A stretch of 64,000 bases of DNA from JAEYOM01 sp036260935 (lineage in GTDB: Bacteria; Bacillota; Clostridia; Acetivibrionales; DTU013), in NCBI GenBank assembly GCA_036260935.1, contig DATALQ010000051.1:1-64000 (forward strand), in the 5' to 3' direction. This document shows positions 49,230-57,109 of this stretch, piece by piece. Within the stretch, counting starts at the first letter, position 1. Every line of letters starts with the position of its first letter. The position numbers and the translations under genes were made by a program. The notes under the pieces are model-generated. The model was not told where the DNA came from. It did not search any database and saw nothing but the letters and a program-made list of their open reading frames with translations.

Positions 49230-50177
49230 TTAGCATATTTTTATGGCAAATTGAGGACAAACACTGCCGCAGTAACCGCAGAGCAGGCATTTATCCCTGT
49301 CAGCGGCAGCTTTCCCGTCTTTCAGGTACAGCGCATGCTGCCCGCAGCGTTCGACGCATCTTCCGCAGCCTTCACACCAGTAATCGATATGGAGATGCTT
49401 TCCCTTTGAGGTTATCCTGTTTTTCAGAGCCTCAGGGATTTTTTCCCCATCGAAACGGCGTATGTTCATCTCGACTTCTTCTTCGTTTTGCATTCCAATC
49501 GCGATCGAATGCACGAAGGGCAGCTCAAGCACGAATTCTAGGCATTCCTCGTAGGATTTGAGCAGGTTTCCGCCGCCGAGAGGCTTCATGCTGTAGACTC
49601 CCTTGCCGCAGTCGTACGCAGCCTTTACGGCTTCTAGCATCTCATCGATTGTACCGTCGCCGATACCTATGCCCGTTTTGTTGACGAGCGGGTGTACAAC
49701 ATCGATCTCGGGCATTCCACAGATCGCTCTTACCACCTCTATGTTATGCGTCGAAACGCCAACCGCCCTTATCCTGCCTTTTTCACGTTCATTCAGGTAG
49801 TATTCGAGAGCCTCGCGATGTCCACGCAGCGTAAGCCGGCTTTCCTGCTCGTGCATAAGGAAAATGTCGATAACGTCCGTATCAAGCTCTTTTCTGGCCT
49901 TTTCAACGCTTTTGGCCGCTCCCTCCGCCGTATAGGCATAAGACTTGGAAGCAACGACGGGCCTTTTATTCAGTCCTTTGCAGGCTTCCCGTATGTGTTC
50001 GTAAGTCCCGTAAAGCTCAGCCGTATCGATAAAATTGACGCCGCGTTCGAGCGCGCTCCTGATGACGCGCGCCCCTTCGGGGACCGGCAGGTTTAACTGC
50101 AGCGGGCCTATGACCAGCGCTCCGAAACACATTTTTGATACGGTTATTTCTGTCCTGCCCAACCGGTTATATTGCAT
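49230..50177 (-). CDS. Aldo/keto reductase with C-terminal two-[4Fe-4S] ferredoxin domain
   Basis: The protein has 315 residues. AKR tetrad Asp51, Tyr56, Lys78 and His109 is intact (FIDTAELYG, MHEQE). Residues 255-315 carry two cysteine clusters, CEGCGRCVERC and CLLCGYCGSVCP, for two [4Fe-4S] centres. Such AKR-ferredoxin fusions are common in anaerobes and probably link NAD(P)H oxidoreduction to low-potential electron carriers. AGGGG precedes the ATG. A terminator-like hairpin and a 22-bp palindrome lie in its short leader. Confidence 0.92.
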   Translation of the reverse strand: MQYNRLGRTEITVSKMCFGALVIGPLQLNLPVPEGARVIRSALERGVNFIDTAELYGTYEHIREACKGLNKRPVVASKSYAYTAEGAAKSVEKARKELDTDVIDIFLMHEQESRLTLRGHREALEYYLNEREKGRIRAVGVSTHNIEVVRAICGMPEIDVVHPLVNKTGIGIGDGTIDEMLEAVKAAYDCGKGVYSMKPLGGGNLLKSYEECLEFVLELPFVHSIAIGMQNEEEVEMNIRRFDGEKIPEALKNRITSKGKHLHIDYWCEGCGRCVERCGQHALYLKDGKAAADRDKCLLCGYCGSVCPQFAIKIC

Positions 50178-50206
50178 TTAGCCCCTACCATCCCTATAAA
50201 AATCAA

Positions 50207-50228
50207 GAACCCCGAGTATTCGGGGTTC
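50207..50228 (-). terminator. Terminator hairpin just upstream of the AKR gene
   Basis: GAACCCCGA / TCGGGGTTC around a 4-base loop, followed on the minus strand by TTGATTTTTATAG. It lies 30 bases before the AKR start codon, so it either ends read-through from ireB or acts as an attenuator. Confidence 0.85.
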
Positions 50229-50233
50229 ATATT

Positions 50234-50255
50234 ATATCATGATTTATCATGATAT
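50234..50255. promoter_or_regulatory. 22-bp palindrome overlapping a possible -10 element
   Basis: ATATCATGAT-TT-ATCATGATAT, with perfect 10-bp arms. On the minus strand it overlaps TATAAT (50231-50236), a possible AKR promoter with a poor -35. It looks like a repressor site. Confidence 0.7.
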
Positions 50256-50367
50256 TTGGCCATGTGCGTTTCGGCAATAGATTTCGCTATAGCGAAATGT
50301 TTCATTGGTGTAGTATTTCTGCAAAGCAGAAATCCATATCAGCCGAAAATCTCGTACGGCCATAAAT
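50254..50367. repeat. Fold-back element with two internal hairpins
   Basis: Imperfect terminal inverted repeats of about 22-26 bases (ATTTGGCCATGTGCG... and ...CGTACGGCCATAAAT) enclose a perfect 18-base palindrome ATTTCGCTATAGCGAAAT (50281-50298) and ATTTCTGC-AAA-GCAGAAAT (50315-50333). It resembles short palindromic intergenic elements of clostridia or a structured RNA. No coding content. Confidence 0.7.
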
Positions 50368-50379
50368 TCCGCCGGAGGT

Positions 50380-50413
50380 AAATAATATCCTCATTTAAGA
50401 GGATATTATTTCT
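50380..50413 (-). terminator. Terminator of ireB
   Basis: AAATAATATCCTC / GAGGATATTATTT, a perfect 13-bp stem with a 6-base loop; the ireB stop codon lies in the first arm. Confidence 0.85.
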
Positions 50414-50660
50414 TATTCTCAAGATAAAACCTTACGATCTCTTCGAGCAGTTCGTCACGCTCAAGTCTGCGAACGACGCTCCTTGCATTCAGGTGGTTCG
50501 TTATGTAAGTGGGGTCTCCGGAGAGTATATAGCCTACGAGCTGGTTGATAGGGTTATAGCCCTTTTCATTCAGCGCCTTGTATACCGTAAACAGTATGTC
50601 GCGGGCTTCGTTCTCCTTATCCTTGTCCATTTTGAACATCATGGTTTCACTATTGGCCAT
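50406..50660 (-). CDS. IreB family regulatory phosphoprotein
   Basis: The protein has 84 residues. The sequence TMMFKMDKDKENEARDILFTVYKALNEKGYNPINQLVGYILSGDP is diagnostic of the IreB (UPF0297/YrzL) family. In Enterococcus IreB is a phosphorylation target of the kinase IreK and modulates cephalosporin resistance. It usually neighbours ruvX and DUF1292, as here. GGGGAGTG precedes the ATG. Confidence 0.95.
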   Translation of the reverse strand: MANSETMMFKMDKDKENEARDILFTVYKALNEKGYNPINQLVGYILSGDPTYITNHLNARSVVRRLERDELLEEIVRFYLENKK

Positions 50661-50791
50661 TTACAACACTCCCCTGCTGCCGGAACACCGTATAAAACCG
50701 GCAGATTTACAAACACATGTTTGATATGAATATAATAATACAAGCGGTAGTTTTATGCAATATAAAATAACCTTAAGTATTGGGAAATCCG

Positions 50792-52090
50792 CTATATCTC
50801 ACCATCTACATACCCGGCCGCCGCCGTGTCGAGCCTTGTCTGCGAAATATTTCCCACAAGGCTAGGATTCCCTCTGGTCAGTACTCTTATGTAATTTGTT
50901 GTAAGTCCCTCATAGGTGCCGGGGTCTTCCTTAAGCTCCTGCTCGTATAGCACGGGCATCCTTCTCCCGACGAATCTGCTATTGAACTCCAGCGCACATT
51001 TGTCGGACAGTTCTATTACACTCCGGCTGCGCTCCTCCTTGACGACGCCGTCAACTTGTCCTTCAAAGCCGGCGGCGGGGGTTCCTTCCCTCGGAGAAAA
51101 TTTGAATACGTGCATTTTGGCAAACCTGATCTCCTCGAGGAACTCATAGGTATGCGCGAACTCCTCGTCGCTCTCTCCCGGGAAACCCACCATCACGTCG
51201 GTCGTGATCGAAACGTCGGGAATATGCTCTCTGAGGAGCTCTACGGCCTTTTTGTACTCAGCGGCCGTATAGCGCCTGTTCATACGTTTTAATGTCTCGT
51301 CGCAGCCACTCTGAAGTGATATGTGGAAGTGCGGGCAAAGCTTCTCCATACGGGCCGCAGCTTCCGTAAACTCCCGGGTAATAAGGGTAGGTTCCACCGA
51401 GCCGATTCGTATGCGTTCGATCCCGTCTATGGCATGCACTCCGCTAATAAGGTCCGGAAGCCTCAGCACGCCCAAATCCTTCCCATATGAAGCTATATGT
51501 ATGCCTGTCAGTACGACTTCCCTGAAGCCGGCTTCTACAAGCCTCCTCACTTCCCCAAGGACCTCGTCGTACGGTCTGCTTCTTATGGGACCTCTCGCAT
51601 ACGGTATTATGCAGTATGAGCAGTATTGGCTGCAGCCCTCCTGTATTTTCAGGAAAGCTCTTGTCCTGTCCTTGTATCTCTCTATCTTAAGGTCTTCGAA
51701 CCTGTGATTCTTCATTATGTTTTCCACGGCCGAGACCCTTCCCCCGCCTGTGAGGAAGGCTTCTACGTATTCGGGGAGCCTGAGTCTTTCAGCAGTTCCG
51801 GCAATAATGTCGACCTCGGGCATAGCCTCTACTTCTTTCCTTGCCGTCTGCGGGTAACACCCGACTGCCGCGACGACCGCGCCGGCGTTCAGCTGCCTGG
51901 CTCTGCGTATTGCCTGGCGGGATTTCCGGGAGCTCAGGCCGGTAACGGTGCAGGTATTTATGATATATACGTCCGAGGGAGCATCAAAATCAACCTGCTC
52001 ATAACCTGCATTTTCAAAGGCTTCCGCCATTGCCTCGGTCTCATATTGGTTCACTTTGCATCCAAGCGTGTAAAACGCTACTTTTTTCAC
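50792..52090 (-). CDS. mtaB: tRNA t6A37 methylthiotransferase MtaB
   Basis: The protein has 432 residues. N-terminal cluster cysteines Cys11 (TLGCKVNQYETEA), Cys47 (NTCTVT) and Cys78 (VGCYPQ), then the radical-SAM cluster Cys153-x3-Cys157-x2-Cys160 (CSQYCSYC), then a TRAM domain. The start matches MtaB rather than MiaB or RimO. It converts t6A37 to ms2t6A37 in ANN-reading tRNAs using two [4Fe-4S] clusters. GTG start at 52090 with CGGAGG 4 bases upstream. Confidence 0.95.
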   Translation of the reverse strand: MKKVAFYTLGCKVNQYETEAMAEAFENAGYEQVDFDAPSDVYIINTCTVTGLSSRKSRQAIRRARQLNAGAVVAAVGCYPQTARKEVEAMPEVDIIAGTAERLRLPEYVEAFLTGGGRVSAVENIMKNHRFEDLKIERYKDRTRAFLKIQEGCSQYCSYCIIPYARGPIRSRPYDEVLGEVRRLVEAGFREVVLTGIHIASYGKDLGVLRLPDLISGVHAIDGIERIRIGSVEPTLITREFTEAAARMEKLCPHFHISLQSGCDETLKRMNRRYTAAEYKKAVELLREHIPDVSITTDVMVGFPGESDEEFAHTYEFLEEIRFAKMHVFKFSPREGTPAAGFEGQVDGVVKEERSRSVIELSDKCALEFNSRFVGRRMPVLYEQELKEDPGTYEGLTTNYIRVLTRGNPSLVGNISQTRLDTAAAGYVDGEI

Positions 52091-52242
52091 GGTTCCTCCG
52101 TATAGAACTTTGATGTAACTTATATATTATAGTTAATTAATACTTTTTTAACAATAACGTAATTGACTTGCTGTCAAAAACAGGATATCATTATTTTAAG
52201 CAATGCATTGCCGACACCATACGCAAGAAGGAGGTTTTTGTG

Positions 52243-52470
52243 ATGAAAGCATTCAGCATTATGCTAAAAACAATAAACGACGTCAAGGACTTTGTTAATA
52301 TCGCAAACAAGTACGACTTCGATGTGGATCTGACCTCAGGACGCTACGTCGTAGACGCGAAGTCCATCATGGGGATATTCAGCCTGGATTTCAACAAACC
52401 GATCCGGGTGGAGGTACATTCAGACGATTGCGGAATCTTCTGCGAAGAAATCAAATCCTTCATAATCTGA
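52243..52470 (+). CDS. HPr-like protein lacking the phosphorylatable histidine
   Basis: The protein has 75 residues from ATG 52243, with AAGGAGG 8 bases upstream; longer in-frame starts lack a site. It follows the HPr fold (ANKYDFDVDL, KSIMGIFSL). At the HPr His15 region it reads MLKTINDVKDF, with no His or the Arg/Pro of IHARPA, so it cannot carry phosphate in PTS transfer. The regulatory serine is kept as Ser41 in KSIMGI. This is the pattern of Crh, a catabolite co-repressor, though the protein is a separate short clostridial type. A terminator follows at 52479. Confidence 0.85.
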   Translation: MKAFSIMLKTINDVKDFVNIANKYDFDVDLTSGRYVVDAKSIMGIFSLDFNKPIRVEVHSDDCGIFCEEIKSFII

Positions 52471-52478
52471 CGTAAATG

Positions 52479-52507
52479 ACCCGGGGCCTAAAGGCTGCCG
52501 GGTTTTT
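52479..52507 (+). terminator. Terminator of the HPr-like gene
   Basis: ACCCGG / CCGGGT stem with inner GCC/GGC pairing, followed by TTTTT. Confidence 0.85.
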
Positions 52508-52594
52508 CACACATCCGGGCAATCGGTTCAAACCTTGATCCAGTTACTGGCCAATTGGTCTCATTAGCTTTTACATGCAGCAAGCATTCCGGCA

Positions 52595-53053
52595 TCACTT
52601 TCCCAGGCCTTCAGTGTTTTCCTCCGAAAATACCTCGATCCCGTTCCTGCTTAGAAGCTCAGCCGCAACTCCATTTCCATCCTTCAAAACACCATTGAAG
52701 GTACCGTCATAAATTTTACCGGAACCGCACGATGGGCTCCTGGCCTTTAGCACCGCCTTCTTCACGCCACAGGCAAGCGCCAGCTTCAATGTTTCTTCAG
52801 CGCCTTTTACGAAATACTCCGTTACATCCCTGCCTTCTCTCGAGGTGACACTGCATCTGCCGCAAAGCACATCGGCGCCGGTGCCGCCCGTTATCTCGCT
52901 TTGACTTCTGGGAGTGGGGCACCCTCCCAGCTGCTCCGGACACACGGGGATAACCTTCCCTTCCGAAGCCAGTTTCATGAGTATTTCATTTTTCTTCGTC
53001 CCGCCGTCATATCGGCATTTTATTCCCAAAAGGCATGCACTCACCAAATACAT
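52595..53053 (-). CDS. DUF523 family protein
   Basis: The protein has 152 residues. Conserved blocks are SACLLGIKCRYDGG at the start, IPVCPEQLGG-PTPR, and KARSPSCGSGKIYDGTFNG near the C-terminus. The invariant cysteines suggest metal binding or redox chemistry. Function is not established for the family. It begins 14 bases after rnr with GGGGGAG upstream, so it is probably in the rnr transcript. Confidence 0.92.
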   Translation of the reverse strand: MYLVSACLLGIKCRYDGGTKKNEILMKLASEGKVIPVCPEQLGGCPTPRSQSEITGGTGADVLCGRCSVTSREGRDVTEYFVKGAEETLKLALACGVKKAVLKARSPSCGSGKIYDGTFNGVLKDGNGVAAELLSRNGIEVFSEENTEGLGK

Positions 53054-53067
53054 GGAACTCCCCCATT

Positions 53068-55734
53068 CTACAGCTTTCTAGGCGTTTTTCCCGGCCTCAC
53101 GGGGATCCTTACCTCGCGTTTTCTGCGGTTGGAACGCTCCTTCCCCATGGGTGAGAAAAACACTGCAGGTTTCTCTTCAATTACATTTTCGTCAATAACC
53201 TTGATTTTCCTGTCTGTATTGCCTTTTTTCACCAAATGGTCTCCATAGTCGCCCTGCCCGTCCCTGCCGGCACCGGACTTATTATAGCCGCCCTTTCCCG
53301 GCCGGGTGTCATGCTTTTTCTTTTCGGTGTATGTGTGCTTTTTTCCAGTACCGCTTCTTGTACTGCCGTCGGTTCTTGCGTTTTTATTACTTTTACCGTT
53401 TTTCCCGCCGCTGCCTTCACCGCGCATGTCATACGTGCCTTTACTGCCCTTGCGGCCCTTACCGGCTGAAGCTCGTTTGCCGCCCCTGTATTCTCTCCCG
53501 GAGTCCTCACCGCCTTCATGGCCTGCAGGTTCCTTCCTGTTATTCCTGTCATCGTTCCTGTCGTTCCTATCGTTCCTGTCGTACTTGTCGTTCCTGCCCT
53601 TTTTGATATCGGCTTCAATAACGAAATCAAGCTGCCTCATGGCTATATCGGCACGCGTCAGTATAACGCGTAACTCGTCCCCGATCCTGTAACGCTTTTT
53701 TGTACGCTCTCCTATCAGACAATAATGCGCATCGTCGAAAACATAGTAGTCGTCCTCCATGCTGCTAACTTTAACAAGACCTTCTATCGTATTGTCAAGT
53801 TCGACGAACATGCCGAACGAAGTAACGTTTGCTATGATACCGTCAAATGTCTCTCCTACTTTATCCTTCATGAACTCGACCTTTTTCATGTCCTCGGTCT
53901 CACGCTCCGCCTCATCGGCTGCACGCTCGCGCTCGGAGCATGTCCTGGCGATCTCGGGCAATACATTCTGGAGATATTCCTCTCTTTTTTCAGGCAGCTC
54001 ACCGTTGAGTTCCTCCTTAATCAGACGGTGTATTATAAGGTCGGGATACCTTCTGATGGGAGATGTGAAATGGCAGTAATATTTGGCGGCGAGGCCGAAA
54101 TGGCCGGAATTCTCGTGGCTGTATCGTGCCTTTGCAAGCGAACGCAGCATTACTGTACTTACGATTGTCTCCTCCCTGGTGCCCTTTACCTTTTCAAGTA
54201 TGTCCTGAAGCGCCCTGGGATGTATCTTGCTAATCCCTTTCAAGGGATAACCCAGGTTCCTCGAAAATTCGGCAAAGGACATAATCTTCTCGCTGTCGGG
54301 TTCTTCATGTATCCTGTAGACGAACGGCATCCCGGCCCAGTGGAAATGCTCCGCCACAGTCTCATTGCAGGCCAGCATGAATTCCTCAATTATCCTGTTC
54401 GCTATCGTAATCTCGTATTTTTTAACTTCCGTTGGCTTGCCATCCTCATCGAGAATTATTTTCGCTTCATCGAAGTCGAAATCGATGGCGCCCCTGTCCA
54501 TCCTTTTCTTCCGAAGGATAAGCGCCAGCTCCTTCATGGACCTGAAATCGTCCATCAGATACCCATAGCGTTCCATGAGCTCTTCGTCACCGAATTCCAA
54601 CAGCTTGTAAACATTGGTATATGTCATTCTCTCACTTGTTTTTATAACGCTTTCGAATATCTCATGATCGATGACCTTGCCGTTCCCGTCTATATCCATC
54701 ATTACGGTAAAGGCCAGCCTGTCGACATGGGGGTTGAGGCTGCAAACTCCGTTCGAAAGCTTTCTGGGTAGCATTGGTATGACCCTGTCTACCAGGTAAA
54801 CGCTCGTTCCGCGTTCGAGGGCTTCCTTGTCCAGCGGAGAGCCTTCCTTTACATAATAGCTGACATCGGCAATATGCACGCCGAGCCTGTAGCACCCATC
54901 AGGAAGCTTTTCTATTGAAACCGCGTCGTCGAGGTCCTTTGCATCCTCCCCATCGATTGTAACCATCGTATAATTTCTGAGATCGCGCCTGCCTTTCAGC
55001 ATGCTTCCGGTTACCTTATCAGGCAATTCCTCAGCCTGCCTGTCTACGTCTTCGGGGAAGCTTTCATTCAGGCCGTACGCCTTTATTACAGAAAGAATGT
55101 CGGTGCCCGTCTCGTTGATATCGCCGATAACCTCGATTATCCTGCCTTCTGCGTTGCGCCTTTTTTCAGGCCACTTGACTATTTCGGCGATTACCTTGAA
55201 ACCGGGCTTTGCGCCGTTTATCTCGTCCTTCGGTATGAAGATGTCTCCGGGTATCCTGCGGTCGTCGGGCACGACAAAGCCGAAATATCTGCTGTTATCG
55301 TATGTTCCGACCACCTTTGTCACAGACCTTTTAAGTATCCTTATGACTTCGCCTTCGGCACGTTTGTCACCCGACGGTTTCCTGGTGATTCTTGCAACCA
55401 CCCTGTCGTTATGCAGCGCTCCCGCCATACCGTCTGAAGAAATGAATATATCGGCCACATCTTCATCATCCGGTATAAGGAAGCCGTACCCGCGCTCATT
55501 TCCCTGTATCCGGCCGACCATAAGGTTCATCCTCTCGGGTACGCCGTATCTGTCCTTATTCGTCTTGTATATTGCGCCTTCCTGTTCCAGGCTTTCGAGG
55601 AGTTCAGTCAGTTTGACCCGTTCATCTTCGGGCACGTCGAGCACAACGGCCAGTTCTTCGAATTTTAAGGGTCTATACGCTTCATCCCTCATGAAGTCGA
55701 CAATTTTTTGCCTGCGTTCTTCGTAAACGTCCAT
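53068..55734 (-). CDS. rnr: Ribonuclease R with unusually long basic tail
   Basis: The protein has 888 residues. Winged-helix N-terminus, cold-shock domains (VGRIQGNERGYGFLIPDDED, VVGTYDNSRYFGFVVPDDR), the RNB catalytic domain with TIDGEDAKDLDDAVS, then an S1 domain (VGETFDGIIANVTSFGMFVELDN). It degrades structured RNA 3' to 5'. Residues from about 720 to 888 form a low-complexity tail of Lys, Arg, Gly, Asp and Asn, with RND-type repeats then GGK/GKKH stretches, much longer than usual. Order on the minus strand is secG, HD protein, rnr, DUF523; smpB is not seen here. Confidence 0.96.
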   Translation of the reverse strand: MDVYEERRQKIVDFMRDEAYRPLKFEELAVVLDVPEDERVKLTELLESLEQEGAIYKTNKDRYGVPERMNLMVGRIQGNERGYGFLIPDDEDVADIFISSDGMAGALHNDRVVARITRKPSGDKRAEGEVIRILKRSVTKVVGTYDNSRYFGFVVPDDRRIPGDIFIPKDEINGAKPGFKVIAEIVKWPEKRRNAEGRIIEVIGDINETGTDILSVIKAYGLNESFPEDVDRQAEELPDKVTGSMLKGRRDLRNYTMVTIDGEDAKDLDDAVSIEKLPDGCYRLGVHIADVSYYVKEGSPLDKEALERGTSVYLVDRVIPMLPRKLSNGVCSLNPHVDRLAFTVMMDIDGNGKVIDHEIFESVIKTSERMTYTNVYKLLEFGDEELMERYGYLMDDFRSMKELALILRKKRMDRGAIDFDFDEAKIILDEDGKPTEVKKYEITIANRIIEEFMLACNETVAEHFHWAGMPFVYRIHEEPDSEKIMSFAEFSRNLGYPLKGISKIHPRALQDILEKVKGTREETIVSTVMLRSLAKARYSHENSGHFGLAAKYYCHFTSPIRRYPDLIIHRLIKEELNGELPEKREEYLQNVLPEIARTCSERERAADEAERETEDMKKVEFMKDKVGETFDGIIANVTSFGMFVELDNTIEGLVKVSSMEDDYYVFDDAHYCLIGERTKKRYRIGDELRVILTRADIAMRQLDFVIEADIKKGRNDKYDRNDRNDRNDDRNNRKEPAGHEGGEDSGREYRGGKRASAGKGRKGSKGTYDMRGEGSGGKNGKSNKNARTDGSTRSGTGKKHTYTEKKKHDTRPGKGGYNKSGAGRDGQGDYGDHLVKKGNTDRKIKVIDENVIEEKPAVFFSPMGKERSNRRKREVRIPVRPGKTPRKL

Positions 55735-55830
55735 TCACATCTCTCCCACTAATAAAATGAGCATTTTCAAGCCAGTTACCCAATTTTATTATTCCAATAA
55801 CAATGGTAATTAAACTTTTTCATGATATAT

Positions 55831-55856
55831 AAAAAGGGACCGCTATGCAGTCCCCG
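55831..55856 (-). terminator. Terminator of the HD-domain gene
   Basis: On the minus strand GGGGACTGC / GCGGTCCC followed by TTTTT. Confidence 0.85.
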
Positions 55857-55882
55857 CATAATTCAGGCATATTCAGAAATCA

Positions 55883-56431
55883 TCAAGTCCGCTGATCCAA
55901 TACTTTCTTCATCGCATCCAGCGACAAGGCGATAAATTCCTCGAGCGTAATCCCCAGATCAATGCAGGTATTTATCCGGCCTCTGTCCAGTTCAGCCGCA
56001 AAAGAGCTGTCGTTCATATTATTCAAAACAAAATCCGCCGTAACATCGGAAAGCTGTTTGGACGAAAGGCCCTCAGCACACGCCTCAATCATCCACGACG
56101 CAGGATCGGAACAATAAAGGGCTTTATCGAGTTTTCTTTTCCTTCCGATACCGTGCAGGTCATTATGAGCTTTTACAGCATATACTATCTCAGGGTCGAA
56201 ATCGAGATTCTCAAGTATTTCGGCCCCTATTATACTGTGCTTCGAAGGATCGCCGGCAGTTCTTTCATAATCGATATCATGCAGGAGTCCTGTCATCCCC
56301 CACAACTCGACATTATCCCTCAACAGGGCTGCCAGATCCCGCATGATAGCCTCAACGGCAAGTGAATGCCTGATGAATTTGTCATTGGTCAGTCTCGCCT
56401 GTAATTCCTTAAGCGCTCTTTCCCTGTCCAT
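55883..56431 (-). CDS. HD-domain (HDIG) phosphohydrolase-like protein
   Basis: The protein has 182 residues. Metal ligands typical of an HDIG domain: RHSLAVEAIM, LLHDIDYE (His-Asp pair), HSIIGAEIL, then AVKAHND. The family hydrolyses phosphate esters such as nucleotides. The C-terminal half is helical, ending in an LEEFIALSLDAM helix. It has its own terminator and is separated from secG by another, so it is an independent unit. Confidence 0.9.
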   Translation of the reverse strand: MDRERALKELQARLTNDKFIRHSLAVEAIMRDLAALLRDNVELWGMTGLLHDIDYERTAGDPSKHSIIGAEILENLDFDPEIVYAVKAHNDLHGIGRKRKLDKALYCSDPASWMIEACAEGLSSKQLSDVTADFVLNNMNDSSFAAELDRGRINTCIDLGITLEEFIALSLDAMKKVLDQRT

Positions 56432-56471
56432 GCTAATCCGCCCGCTTTCAGTTTGATATCACACATATCGA

Positions 56472-56500
56472 CAAAAAAGACCATGCATTTCTGCATAGTC
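56472..56500 (-). terminator. Terminator of secG
   Basis: On the minus strand GACTATGCA / TGCATGGTC followed by TTTTTTG. Confidence 0.87.
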
Positions 56501-56516
56501 CAAGGATTGCCATAAC

Positions 56517-56774
56517 TTATTTAACGTAGTTAGTCTTCAGGATTAAAAACAACAGTATCGAGGTTACAAGAAATGCTATTGCTGCTATCGATGTGTACTT
56601 GCTCAATAAAGCGTCCAGCGTCCTGCCCTTGTTTTTTCCGAAGAAAGTTTCGGCGCCGCCTGCGATCGAACCAGAAAGACCTGCGGACTTGCCCGACTGC
56701 AGAAGAACTATTACTACAAGAGACATAGATATTAAAACATGTATTATCGAAACAATTATTTCAAGCGCTGACAA
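56517..56774 (-). CDS. secG: Preprotein translocase subunit SecG
   Basis: The protein has 85 residues from TTG 56774, chosen because GGGAGG lies 8 bases upstream. An ATG at 56816 would add 14 residues across that site. Two membrane helices (about 5-25 and 57-78) flank the conserved loop VLLQSGKSAGLSGSIAGGAETFFGKNKGRTLD. It is the small subunit of the SecYEG channel. Confidence 0.94.
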   Translation of the reverse strand: MSALEIIVSIIHVLISMSLVVIVLLQSGKSAGLSGSIAGGAETFFGKNKGRTLDALLSKYTSIAAIAFLVTSILLFLILKTNYVK

Positions 56775-56842
56775 GAGAAACACCTCCCAAAAAATTAACA
56801 AGTCAAATTGTAACACATCTTATGCAAAAAAACAAGCCTCTA

Positions 56843-57102
56843 AATAAGTTAAGTCGAACGCAGTCGGTTGCTTTCTATTGCGGAGTTTTGTTCAAAGAGC
56901 ATATAGATTCAGCTTTACGGCAAATTTAACAATAGTATTTGCTATGCAAATACTTACAGATGAAACGAAATGCGGAGCATTTCATATTGCTTCCGCTAAC
57001 GCTCCGCTCAAACAAAAATTTGCCCTTTACGATGCGTCATCAATATGCTCTAATTCACAAAACTCATGCAATATCAAGCAACCGACTGCGTTCCTACTTA
57101 TT
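56843..57102. mobile_element. 260-bp fold-back (MITE-like) element between secG and eno
   Basis: Terminal inverted repeats are AATAAGT...AACGCAGTCGGTTGCTT (56843-56873) and the complement (57076-57102), with a 17-bp perfect core. Pairing continues inward: GAGTTTTGT/ACAAAACTC, AGAGCATAT/ATATGCTCT and GGCAAATTT/AAATTTGCC. Three small palindromes sit at the tip, including GTATTTGC-TAT-GCAAATAC (56935-56953) and GAAATGC-GGA-GCATTTC (56967-56983). No protein is encoded. It begins 7 bases beyond the eno stop codon and may terminate that transcript. Confidence 0.75.
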
Positions 57103-57109
57103 GCTGACC

